Source: DASQLQ01 sp035629935 (GTDB lineage Bacteria > Actinomycetota > CADDZG01 > WHSQ01). Taken from it: a DNA stretch of 35,481 nt. Position 1 is the stretch's first letter; every line of letters starts with the position of its first letter. Below are positions 15,748-22,438 of this stretch, in pieces. The stretch covers positions 1 through 35,481 of the forward strand of contig DASQLQ010000173.1 in assembly GCA_035629935.1 (NCBI GenBank), written 5' to 3'. The position numbers and the translations under genes are program-made. Under the pieces are notes generated by a model. That model did no database searches. It was not told the origin of the DNA and saw nothing but the letters and a program-made list of their open reading frames with translations.

Positions 15748-16629
15748 TCAGTGCGTCAGGCGCCGGGCGACGAAAGTCGCGCCAGCGTGTCTGGTGATCT
15801 GGTCGCTTACGGAACCGATCATGGTCCTGTGCACCGCTCCCATGCCTCGCGTCCCCACTGCAACCAGGTCGTATCGAACTGCCGTTGCCTCTTCCAACAC
15901 CTGCTCGACCGGGCTTCCGCTGACAACCTTGGGCTCTGCTTTAAAGCCGAGGTCGTTCAAGGCAGAGACGGCCTTCCCAGCGATCTGCGAGGCCCTTGCC
16001 TCCATGGCATGTCGGGTCCGATCGTCTGCTTCTGCCATCAAAGGCACGAGGGGCGGCATAACCGGCGTGGGCAGATCCGGGGCGACCGATAGGACCGTCA
16101 CGGTGCAGAGCTCTGGGTCGATGATTCGGCTGAGCCATTGGACGGCTTGGTCAGAACCTCTGGACCCGTCCGTGGCGACAAGCACGCGCGCTACTTCATC
16201 GTCCGACTCGATCTTGTGGACCATTAGGACAGAGGAGGGGGAACTGTGAAGCACGTTGGTGCTGACGCTTCCCAGCAAGTGGGCCCCCATCCAGGTGTGA
16301 TGGCCCGTGCCGATTACCGTGACATCGAACCAGTCGCGCTCGATGAGATGCAGTACCTCAGTTGCCGGATCGCCTTCGCAGACCCGACCAGAGACCGAGA
16401 ATCCCGCACCCCGTAGGTCCTCAACCGCAGCGTCGACGATCGCCACACTGTCGGGACGTCTTAGCTCTTTGGGGTCGAGTCGGTAGGGAAGCTCGCCTAG
16501 AGATGGAAGCCCGGTGGAAGTGACGCTCACGACGGTGACCTCCAGGCCTTCTCGACGGAAGAGTTTCTTCATCAAGCGCCGAGCCTCTTCCGCGGCCTCG
16601 AGACCGTCGGCTGCGTGTAGAACTTTCAT
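15748..16629 (-). CDS. Tandem-domain universal stress protein (UspA family)
   Basis: A 293-residue protein with two Usp domains (about 1-140 and 145-293). The second has an intact nucleotide-binding motif, GTRGMGAVHRTMIGS, matching G-2x-G-9x-G-S. In the first, the equivalent GTGHHTWMGAHLLGS has His where the second Gly belongs, so ATP may bind only in the C-terminal half. The second domain opens with RVLVATDGSRGSDQAV. Tandem Usp proteins of this kind are hallmark members of the mycobacterial DosR regulon. AAAGGGG lies seven bases before the ATG. The gene sits between the cupredoxin gene and the Cys-containing receiver-like gene, all leftward. Confidence 0.92.
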   Translation of the reverse strand: MKVLHAADGLEAAEEARRLMKKLFRREGLEVTVVSVTSTGLPSLGELPYRLDPKELRRPDSVAIVDAAVEDLRGAGFSVSGRVCEGDPATEVLHLIERDWFDVTVIGTGHHTWMGAHLLGSVSTNVLHSSPSSVLMVHKIESDDEVARVLVATDGSRGSDQAVQWLSRIIDPELCTVTVLSVAPDLPTPVMPPLVPLMAEADDRTRHAMEARASQIAGKAVSALNDLGFKAEPKVVSGSPVEQVLEEATAVRYDLVAVGTRGMGAVHRTMIGSVSDQITRHAGATFVARRLTH

Positions 16630-16660
16630 GGCGGCACCCCTTTCATCGTGTTCTTTCCCT

Positions 16661-16692
16661 CATTGCATCCCGGTCGCTGGGATCCCCCTTAG
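16661..16692 (-). repeat. Direct repeat, copy A, upstream of the universal stress gene
   Basis: The segment starting CATTGCATCCCGGTCGCTGG at 16661 is repeated at 17194 with two substitutions and one indel over about 31 bases. Read leftward, it ends in TGCAAT, a four-of-six -10 match, so it may be a shared promoter/operator. It lies between the cupredoxin stop and the Usp start. Confidence 0.6.
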
Positions 16693-17177
16693 GGGCCCAC
16701 TTCGATCGCACCTTTCATCCCGGAGTCGTAATGGCCCGGAACGTGGCACCCGTACATGAGGTTGCCGGATTCGGGAAACGACCAAGCGAGTTCGCCCGTG
16801 TCGCCGGGCTCGATAAGAACGGAGAATGAGTGGGAGTGGGCGGTCATGTCCGAATCCGCCATCTCTTCTTCGTGTGCTTCCTGCTCGGCCTCGTCACCGA
16901 TCATGAATTCGTGTGGCAACCTCCCCGTGTTCCGTACACGGAACAGGATCGTTTCTCCCGATTCGGCTTCGATGACGGCCGGCCGGAAGGCCATCGTGTC
17001 CAACGTAGTGACGGTGATCGTCCTGTCTGCATCGGTAGAGTCGGCTGCCTGACCGAAGGACATCGGAGGCTCGAGCGAATCCGCCCGTACACATGAGGTT
17101 CCAAGAAGTCCGACCCCTACGACGGCAGCCAGGACGGATAGCCGCCCCTTTTTCACTTCGACGATCTCTTTGATCAA
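16689..17177 (-). CDS. Cupredoxin lipoprotein (plastocyanin/azurin-like)
   Basis: About 162 residues. The N-terminus has a lipoprotein signal (LSVLAAVVGVGLLGTSC), so the protein is probably anchored outside the membrane. The cupredoxin core shows the type 1 copper ligands: His in LPHEFMIG, then Cys, His and Met in YGCHVPGHYDSGM. Between the first His and the rest is an unusual acidic/His insertion (EAEQEAHEEEMADSDMTAHSHS), which could hold extra metal. I chose TTG 17177, with GGAGGT four to five bases upstream; GTG 17159 is an alternative, and further upstream starts would cross the repeat. Likely an electron carrier for a redox partner such as the multicopper oxidase encoded at 22439. Leftward operon with the universal stress gene. 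Confidence 0.82.
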   Translation of the reverse strand: MIKEIVEVKKGRLSVLAAVVGVGLLGTSCVRADSLEPPMSFGQAADSTDADRTITVTTLDTMAFRPAVIEAESGETILFRVRNTGRLPHEFMIGDEAEQEAHEEEMADSDMTAHSHSFSVLIEPGDTGELAWSFPESGNLMYGCHVPGHYDSGMKGAIEVGP

Positions 17178-17193
17178 GACCACCTCCGTGTTG

Positions 17194-17224
17194 CATTGCA
17201 TCCCAGTCGCTGAGATCCCCCTAG
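17194..17224 (-). repeat. Direct repeat, copy B, upstream of the cupredoxin gene
   Basis: Second copy of the 16661 repeat. Its right end (TAG) runs into the first DosR-like box of this intergenic region. Because one copy lies before each of the two leftward genes, a common promoter element is likelier than chance duplication. Confidence 0.6.
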
Positions 17225-17262
17225 AGCCCAACGGCAGGGGGAGCTTGGGCCACACGGCCCTA
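17222..17262. promoter_or_regulatory. Paired DosR-like boxes (cupredoxin / CBS divergent region)
   Basis: The strong site TTGGGCCACACGGCCCTA (17245-17262, centre 17253.5) is a perfect GGGCC-N4-GGCCC. A weaker site, TAGAGCCCAACGGCAGGG (17222-17239, centre 17230.5), lies exactly 23 bp away. The strong site is about 70-76 bp from both divergent start codons, so it could control the cupredoxin-Usp operon and the CBS operon together. Confidence 0.6.
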
Positions 17263-17322
17263 GTCGTCGGGCTGCCCAGGGCAAAGGCTGGTGAGTAACG
17301 GAAATGGAAAAGGGAGCTGACC

Positions 17323-18222
17323 ATGAGCATCACAGTGGAAACGCATCCGCTGATCTCGATCCGGTCGACGGCGACGGTTCAGGAAGCGGCACGTTTGATG
17401 GCCGATTGCAGCATCGGAGCGCTGGGTGTCTTGGGCCCCGAAAAAAAGTTCACCGGGCTCGTCACCGAACGCGACCTCTCGTGGTTCGTCGCACAGGATG
17501 GGACGCCAAGCGAAACGCGGGTGTCTGAGATCGTCAACGACTTCCCCGTCGTTATGGACGGGCCGGTCAGTGATGCGGATGCCCTAGAGCGGATGAAGGC
17601 GGCGCGTATCCGGCACCTGATCGTGCGCGAGGAGACCGACTTTCAGATCGTTTCGTTGCGCGACCTCATCCCGCATCGAGACGTGGACGACGGGAGTGGG
17701 CCGACGGCTCGTGACCTTATGACGGCTCCTGCGGTCGCCTGTCTGGAAGAGGCGTTCTTCGAGGAGATCGCCGAGATCCTCGCCGAGCGAGACATCTCCG
17801 GGATGCCGGTTGTAGACCGAGAGGGCAAGGTAGTTGGCGTCATCTCCGAACGTGACCTTGCCCATGTCCTGGGCGGACCGATGGTCCGTCTCGCGGTGAG
17901 AAGCCACAGGCACGGTTCGTTCATGCGCGCTAACGATCTTCCCCGTAACAGACGGCGCGCGAGGGATGTCATGACGACGCCCCCGGTAATGGTCGGGCCC
18001 GAAGAAGAGATCGAGGGCCTTGCGAGGTTGATGAGGGTCCATCAGATCAATCGGGTGCCCGTCGTCGAGTCCGGGCGGTTGATCGGTGTCGTTACCCGCG
18101 GCGATGTCTTGGGCGCCGTTGGTCATCTGACCATTGCTCAGAAGGATCTCGTGCAACCGCCTGTCCTCGTTGGAAGCACAGGCATCTATCCCGCTACATA
18201 CGCAGAGGGAGAAACAATATGA
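17323..18222 (+). CDS. Four-CBS-domain protein
   Basis: A 299-residue soluble protein made of four CBS repeats, that is, two Bateman modules. Repeat starts and ends are visible: HPLISIRSTATVQEAARLM to GLVTERDLS; VSEIVNDFPVVMDG to VSLRDLI; ARDLMTAPAVACLEEAF to GVISERDLA; ARDVMTTPPVMVGPEEEI to GVVTRGDVL. CBS modules sense adenosine nucleotides such as AMP, ATP or NAD. No catalytic or transport domain is attached, so it is a stand-alone sensor or binding protein, like hypoxic response protein 1 of the DosR regulon. AAAGGGAG lies before the ATG. First gene of an operon with CBS-BON, the receiver-like protein and a two-CBS protein. Confidence 0.9.
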   Translation: MSITVETHPLISIRSTATVQEAARLMADCSIGALGVLGPEKKFTGLVTERDLSWFVAQDGTPSETRVSEIVNDFPVVMDGPVSDADALERMKAARIRHLIVREETDFQIVSLRDLIPHRDVDDGSGPTARDLMTAPAVACLEEAFFEEIAEILAERDISGMPVVDREGKVVGVISERDLAHVLGGPMVRLAVRSHRHGSFMRANDLPRNRRRARDVMTTPPVMVGPEEEIEGLARLMRVHQINRVPVVESGRLIGVVTRGDVLGAVGHLTIAQKDLVQPPVLVGSTGIYPATYAEGETI

Positions 18223-18953
18223 ATGATATCAAAGTCGGCGATGTGATGACGAACATGGTGGTTACGCTTCGCCCACAAGATCCGATCAGTGAGGCCGCGA
18301 GACGACTTGTGTCGAACCGCATCAGCGGTGCACCCGTTGTCGAGGACGGCCGGTTGGTCGGCATCATTTCCGAGGCCGATCTTGTAGCGGCGTATGCAGA
18401 GCCGCCAAGAACCGGATCCGCCTATGGGCCCGCGAATCCCTTGATGTTCTTGATCCACGGAAGGGTCCCCGCGATAGAACACAAACCCACGGTGGCCGAT
18501 GTCATGACAGCAGACGTCGTGAAAGTCTCTGCCGACACGAGCATCTGGGAAGCCGCATCGCTGATCGACCGGCATGGCATCCGTCGCCTTCCAGTGGTGG
18601 ACTCTCAAGATGTCGTGGTCGGCGTCCTGGCCCGGGCCGATCTGGTCCGAGTCATGGCCCGCAGCAATGATGATCTCAGGAGCGCCGTCCGAGAGAACGT
18701 TGAGATCCTGGGGTCGGAAAACTTCCGTAGCCTCGAGGTCGAGGCGCTCGATGGGGTGATCACGGTTCACGGCACTGTCGACCGCAAGTCGACCCGGGAC
18801 CTGGCGCTGCACATCGCATCCTCGGTTCCAGGCGTTCTTCAAGTCGTGGACGAGCTCGACTGGGACTGGGATGACACCTCGGTCAAGCCGGATCACCTTG
18901 GCCGTGGACAAGACCCTTGGGCGGTGGGACCTCTCGTCAAAGAGGTTTCCTGA
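18219..18953 (+). CDS. CBS-pair plus BON-domain protein
   Basis: A 244-residue protein. Two CBS repeats (VGDVMTNMVVTLRPQDPI to IISEADLV; VADVMTADVVKVSADTSI to VLARADLV) are followed by a BON-like domain (about 155-225: VRENVEILGSENFRSLEVEALDGVITVHGTVDRKS). CBS-BON fusions are known as putative nucleotide-sensing regulators with an unknown BON ligand. The gene overlaps its upstream neighbour by 4 nt (ATGA) and its stop overlaps the next start (TGATG), so it is tightly coupled within the operon. Confidence 0.9.
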   Translation: MNDIKVGDVMTNMVVTLRPQDPISEAARRLVSNRISGAPVVEDGRLVGIISEADLVAAYAEPPRTGSAYGPANPLMFLIHGRVPAIEHKPTVADVMTADVVKVSADTSIWEAASLIDRHGIRRLPVVDSQDVVVGVLARADLVRVMARSNDDLRSAVRENVEILGSENFRSLEVEALDGVITVHGTVDRKSTRDLALHIASSVPGVLQVVDELDWDWDDTSVKPDHLGRGQDPWAVGPLVKEVS

Positions 18954-19384
18954 TGACCGTGGGCGCAGAGCAGGACACACGCGTTCTCTTGGTGACGGAA
19001 GATCCATTCTTCATCGAAGAAGCTCGAGGGGTGCTCGAGTTGGCCGGCGCCAGAGTCGTCAGTTGTTTAGGCCCCGCTCATACAGCTTGCAATCTGTACG
19101 CCAGGGGATCCTGCCCCCTGGCCCAGCGATCCGACATCGCTCTCGTCGACTCGTCTGCCGAGGGGGAGTTCCGCTATCACTCGACCGCGATCCCTTCTGG
19201 TGAGTATGCGGAGGGCCTCCAACGCAATCACCCAGGGGCCCACGTTCTTCTCTGCGGAGCTGCGATCGGCAGCGCTGGCCCAACCGGAGAAGTCGCCACA
19301 ACTGAGGATCGTCAACAAGCCCTTTTGGTACTGACGCGACTGTTGCGTTCACGCCGAGAGGGATCCGAGCCAGTACCGAACTGA
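18953..19384 (+). CDS. Receiver-like small protein with three-cysteine motif, copy 2
   Basis: A 143-residue protein starting at ATG 18953, whose first base is the last base of the preceding stop. TRVLLVTEDPFFIEEARGVLELAG looks like the beta1-alpha1 part of a receiver domain and RSDIALVDS like the phosphoacceptor strand. The segment between carries Cys38 (CLGP), Cys46 (ACNL) and Cys54 (SCPL), the same three-cysteine signature as the protein encoded at 15394-15729. The C-terminal half is Gly/Ala-rich with one more Cys and no output domain. It lies between two CBS genes, just upstream of the DevS-like kinase gene. A redox- or metal-responsive partner of the signalling cluster is an inference from position. 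Confidence 0.72.
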   Translation: MTVGAEQDTRVLLVTEDPFFIEEARGVLELAGARVVSCLGPAHTACNLYARGSCPLAQRSDIALVDSSAEGEFRYHSTAIPSGEYAEGLQRNHPGAHVLLCGAAIGSAGPTGEVATTEDRQQALLVLTRLLRSRREGSEPVPN

Positions 19385-19394
19385 GGAGGTTGTC

Positions 19395-19778
19395 ATGAAG
19401 ATCAGTGAGCTCAGACCGCGGATGCCTGTGACGGTCTCGAAGAACGAGAGTCTTGCCTCGGCAGCGAAGCTGCTCGCCGATGAAGAGATCGGTGCCCTCG
19501 TGGTGTTCGAACCACAAGGCCTGGCCGGCGTGCTCTCAGAGCGAGACATCGTTCGGGCGATAGCAGATGGGTTCGACATCGAGGAGACAGAGGTATGTGA
19601 GTACATGACCGAGGCGGCCGTGGTTGCCGAAGAGACGGCCGTGATCGGTGATGCCATCGCCAAGATGAACGACTCCGGTATCAGGCACATCGTGGTGACC
19701 TCCGACGGAGATGTGAGCGGAATGATCTCGATGAGGGATGTGGTCGGACTTCTTGGGACCGATTGGCCAGAGCTCTGA
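19395..19778 (+). CDS. Two-CBS-domain protein
   Basis: A 127-residue single Bateman module: MPVTVSKNESLASAAKLL to GVLSERDIVRAI, then VCEYMTEAAVVAEETAVI to GMISMRDVV. It probably binds an adenosine nucleotide in the cleft between the repeats. A GAGGAGG site lies six bases before the ATG. It is the last gene of the CBS operon and is followed by the sensor-kinase gene, which has its own possible promoter. Confidence 0.9.
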   Translation: MKISELRPRMPVTVSKNESLASAAKLLADEEIGALVVFEPQGLAGVLSERDIVRAIADGFDIEETEVCEYMTEAAVVAEETAVIGDAIAKMNDSGIRHIVVTSDGDVSGMISMRDVVGLLGTDWPEL

Positions 19779-19800
19779 ACCTATGAAGTCGCCGACGGCA

Positions 19801-19815
19801 TAGATTCAGGTCATG
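19801..19815 (+). promoter_or_regulatory. Possible leaderless promoter of the kinase gene
   Basis: TAGATT (four of six to the -10 consensus) is separated by six bases from ATG 19813, the same geometry as the two leaderless genes near 8.5 kb. The kinase gene lacks a good ribosome-binding site. No clear -35 box is visible. Confidence 0.35.
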
Positions 19816-20961
19816 ACTGATCTAGCCCAACGCCGTGCGGCCGGTCTCGTCGAGGCCGGGTTGGCCCTGGCCTCGGAGCTAGATCTCGATGCTCTGCTGC
19901 AGCGGATAGCCGATCTTGCCCGTGAGGTGGTCGGCGCTCGTTACGCCGCAGTCGGAGTTGTGGGAACCGATGGACTCCTCTTGCGGTTCGTGTACTCCGG
20001 CATCGACAAGAAGACGGCCGATGAGATCGGAGACCTTCCTCATGGGCGAGGATTGCTGGGCGTCCTTATCGAGGGTGGCCGGCCCATGCGGATGCGCGAG
20101 ATATCCGAACACTCTGACTCGTACGGTTTCCCACCTAACCACCCACCGATGCATTCCTTCCTAGGAGTGCCAATCGTCGTGCGAGATCGGATCTATGGCC
20201 GGCTCTATCTCACCGAGAAAGAGGGGGACCTCGAGTTCTCTAAGGACGACGAACGGATAGCGATGACCCTCGCGGCTCAAGCCGGTGTCGCGATCCAGAA
20301 TGCCTATCTGTTGGAGGAGATCAAGGCCCGCAGCGAGGACCTTGCTGTGTTGGAGGAGCGCGACCGCATCTCCAAAGAACTTCACGACGGAGTCATCCAA
20401 TCGATCTATTCGGTGGGTCTTTCGTTGCAAGGCGCCATGTCGCTTGTCGAGCGCGACCCGGATGCAACCAGGGAGCGCGTGGATGAAGCTATCGGGACGC
20501 TCGACAACGTAGTTCGTGATGTTCGGTCGTACATCTTCGCCCTGCAACCCAAGAGCGTCGAGGAGCGGGGGATCAGAGTAGCGATCGAGGAACTTGCGAA
20601 GGACCTGAACGTCAACTCTTTGACAGAGGTCACGATGCAACTTTCTGATGACGCACTGGCCATGGTTCCGGAGAACTCGAAGGGCGACCTCATCCAGATC
20701 GTGCGTGAGATCCTCTCGAACATCGCACGTCATGCTCAGGCGAACGAGGTGCAGGTTGCCTGTTTGGTCCGGGAGGGGCGTGCCGTCGTGCTGACCGTCG
20801 AAGACGATGGGGTCGGCTTCGATCCCGACACGGTCTCTCGCGGCCATGGTCTGAGCAACATGCAGGAGCGCGCTCGCCGTCTTGGAGGAAAGATCGTCAT
20901 CTCTCCGCGGCCCGACAAGGGAACCCTGCACATGTTGTCGTTCCCGGGGGAGAAGGAGTAG
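19813..20961 (+). CDS. devS: DevS/DosS-like sensor histidine kinase with one GAF domain
   Basis: A 382-residue cytoplasmic kinase with no transmembrane segment. GAF domain at about 25-165, HisKA_3 dimerisation domain with phospho-acceptor His191 in RISKELHDGV, HATPase with N-box NIARHA and G-boxes DDGVGFD and GHGLSNM. In the GAF domain, His110 of NHPPM and Tyr132 of GRLYLTEK are 22 residues apart, as are the heme-ligand His149 and the distal Tyr171 of M. tuberculosis DosS as I recall them. The surrounding SFLGVPIVVRD also fits. This suggests a heme-based O2/NO/CO or redox sensor. Unlike DosS it has one GAF domain, not two. The regulator gene follows after 2 nt. Confidence 0.9.
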   Translation: MTDLAQRRAAGLVEAGLALASELDLDALLQRIADLAREVVGARYAAVGVVGTDGLLLRFVYSGIDKKTADEIGDLPHGRGLLGVLIEGGRPMRMREISEHSDSYGFPPNHPPMHSFLGVPIVVRDRIYGRLYLTEKEGDLEFSKDDERIAMTLAAQAGVAIQNAYLLEEIKARSEDLAVLEERDRISKELHDGVIQSIYSVGLSLQGAMSLVERDPDATRERVDEAIGTLDNVVRDVRSYIFALQPKSVEERGIRVAIEELAKDLNVNSLTEVTMQLSDDALAMVPENSKGDLIQIVREILSNIARHAQANEVQVACLVREGRAVVLTVEDDGVGFDPDTVSRGHGLSNMQERARRLGGKIVISPRPDKGTLHMLSFPGEKE

Positions 20962-20963
20962 GG

Positions 20964-21632
20964 ATGTCCGACACTCTCAGGGTGATGCTCGTGGACGATC
21001 ACGAGATCGTGCGCCAAGGTCTCCGTACCCTGCTCGAGGCGGAGGGGAACATCGAGGTGGTGGCCGAGGCAGATAACGGTCCTGTGGCGGTTTCACTCGC
21101 CAGTACCCACCAGCCCGACGTGGTCGTGATGGACGTTCGTATGCCGGGTGGATCGGGGATCGAGGCGTGCCGGGCGATAAGAGACGAGCGCCCCGATGCC
21201 CAGGTCATCATGCTCACCTCGTTCTCGGATGACGAGGCGCTGTTCAACTCGATCATGGCGGGGGCGGCAGGCTTCGTGCTCAAACAGATCAGGGGCCGGG
21301 ATCTCCTGGATGCGATCAGAACCGTGGCTAGTGGGAAGTCCCTGTTAGACCCCGACGTCACGAAGCGTGTGCTCGAACGCCTGCGGAAGGCGAAGTTCGA
21401 CGAGAAGGACCCCAAGCTGTCGAGATTGTCGGCTCAGGAAGAGCGCATCCTCGACATGATCGGCGAGGGTCTGACGAACAAGGAGATCGCCGAGCGGATC
21501 CACCTGTCGGACAAGACGGTCAAGAACTACGTATCGGCGATCCTGCAGAAACTCGAGGTGGCCCGCAGGGCGGAAGCGGCCTCCTATGTGGCCCGGGCCC
21601 GGGCTAACGAGCCCCACCCAGACCCCCAATAA
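20964..21632 (+). CDS. devR: DevR/DosR-like NarL-family response regulator
   Basis: A 222-residue protein: receiver domain (about 5-120; acidic pair Asp11/Asp12, phospho-acceptor Asp57 in VVMDVRMPGG, Thr in MLTSFSDDEA, Lys in FVLKQIRG) and a LuxR-type HTH (about 150-215). Many segments match mycobacterial DevR as I know it, including LTSFSDDEA near LTSYTSDEA, EGLTNKEIAERI and the recognition helix KTVKNYVS, whose Lys and Asn residues contact DNA in DosR. It likely binds the paired GGKCC-N4-GGMCC sites described here. ATG 20964 follows the kinase stop by two bases. An extremely GC-rich hairpin and a paired box lie just after the stop. Confidence 0.93.
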   Translation: MSDTLRVMLVDDHEIVRQGLRTLLEAEGNIEVVAEADNGPVAVSLASTHQPDVVVMDVRMPGGSGIEACRAIRDERPDAQVIMLTSFSDDEALFNSIMAGAAGFVLKQIRGRDLLDAIRTVASGKSLLDPDVTKRVLERLRKAKFDEKDPKLSRLSAQEERILDMIGEGLTNKEIAERIHLSDKTVKNYVSAILQKLEVARRAEAASYVARARANEPHPDPQ

Positions 21633-21644
21633 GGGTCACTTTTC

Positions 21645-21687
21645 GGGGGGGCCGCGCGGCCCCCCCAAGTAGGTCCCCCTGGACCTA
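21645..21687. promoter_or_regulatory. Paired DosR-like boxes upstream of the DoxX operon; first one also a terminator-like hairpin
   Basis: Site 2, TAGGTCCCCCTGGACCTA (21670-21687, centre 21678.5), is a perfect palindrome of the consensus. Site 1 (21645-21666, centre 21655.5) is seven G, CC, GCGC, GG, seven C, containing GGGCC-N4-GGCCC exactly 23 bp upstream. Site 1 lies 12 bp after the devR stop and may also terminate that transcript, although no T-run follows. Confidence 0.6.
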
Positions 21688-21757
21688 GGTCTCAGCCCCC
21701 TTTTTCGACATCCTGGATACAGAACATGGAAGTCGAGCAGAAAGAAGGAGGAAGACC

Positions 21758-22357
21758 ATGGTCATGACCCAGAAAGCGCCTCCCCGAGTCGAGATCAGCG
21801 AGCTCTCGATCCCCGAGGCCGAGATCGTTCATCCGAAAGCCGGCAGGTTCTGGGGCGCGCTGCGTCTCTTGCTGGGGTTCACGTTCCTGTGGGCGTTCCT
21901 GGACAAGGCGTTCGCGCTTGGTTTCTCAACCGGACGCAACCCCGAGACCGGAGGGATCAACTTCTTCGGCCCGGACGCGTGGATCAGCGGTGGCTCACCG
22001 ACCGATGGTTTCCTCGGCTTCGGTCTGCACACCAAGGAGCCGTTCCAAAGCATCTTCGAGGGCATGGTCGGTTCGCCGATCGTCGAGTGGGGATTCATGC
22101 TCGGGCTTCTGGGCATCGGCCTTGGCTTGATGTTCGGGATCATGACCCGCATCGCCGCAGTCGGCGGGGCAGTCCTCATGGGGATGATGTACCTCGCAGG
22201 CTCGCTGTTCCCGGAGAACAACCCTGTGGTTGACGACCACATCATCTACGCAGTGGTCCTGATCGGGATCGCCTACGTCGGAGCCGGTCGTTTCCTCGGC
22301 CTCGGCAACTGGTGGCGCAAGACCAACCTCGTTCAGAAGCACCCGGTTCTGGAATAG
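21758..22357 (+). CDS. DoxX/DoxD-like membrane protein
   Basis: A 199-residue protein with four predicted transmembrane helices (near residues 30-50, 100-122, 128-148 and 160-178). The pattern GFTFLWAFLDKAFALGFSTG, then IFEGMVGSPIVEWGFMLGLLGIGLGLMFG and RIAAVGGAVLMGMMYLAG, fits the DoxX family. Within it, the length and large periplasmic loop resemble the DoxD-like thiosulfate:quinone oxidoreductase large subunit. The function is uncertain, since no sulfur-metabolism gene is adjacent. AAGGAGG lies before ATG 21758 (a second ATG is two codons on). The gene is preceded by the best DosR-like box pair and followed by a terminator hairpin. Confidence 0.8.
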   Translation: MVMTQKAPPRVEISELSIPEAEIVHPKAGRFWGALRLLLGFTFLWAFLDKAFALGFSTGRNPETGGINFFGPDAWISGGSPTDGFLGFGLHTKEPFQSIFEGMVGSPIVEWGFMLGLLGIGLGLMFGIMTRIAAVGGAVLMGMMYLAGSLFPENNPVVDDHIIYAVVLIGIAYVGAGRFLGLGNWWRKTNLVQKHPVLE

Positions 22358-22376
22358 CCAACTGCGTCAAACGTCG

Positions 22377-22400
22377 GGGACGGGCCGCGAGGCCCGTCCC
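22377..22400 (+). terminator. Terminator hairpin after the DoxX-like gene
   Basis: GGGACGGGCC, loop GCGA, GGCCCGTCCC: a perfect 10-bp stem followed by TTCTGC. It probably attenuates read-through into the multicopper oxidase gene, which begins 39 bases later. Confidence 0.7.
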
Positions 22401-22438
22401 TTCTGCACTAAGCCTCTAATCACGAAAGGAACGAGATA

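Noticed and set aside
16672..16685. GGTCGCTGGGATCC within repeat A as a DosR-like box
   Set aside because: Only seven of ten half-site positions match and no partner lies at 22-24 bp; copy B matches even less well.
18186..19007. Leftward open frame opposite the CBS-BON gene
   Set aside because: The rightward frame has unmistakable CBS motifs and overlaps its neighbours like an operon gene.
22377..22400. GGGCC-GCGA-GGCCC as a further DosR-like box
   Set aside because: It has no partner site at 22-24 bp and the stem extends to 10 bp with GGGAC/GTCCC; it lies directly after a stop codon, so a terminator is the simpler reading.
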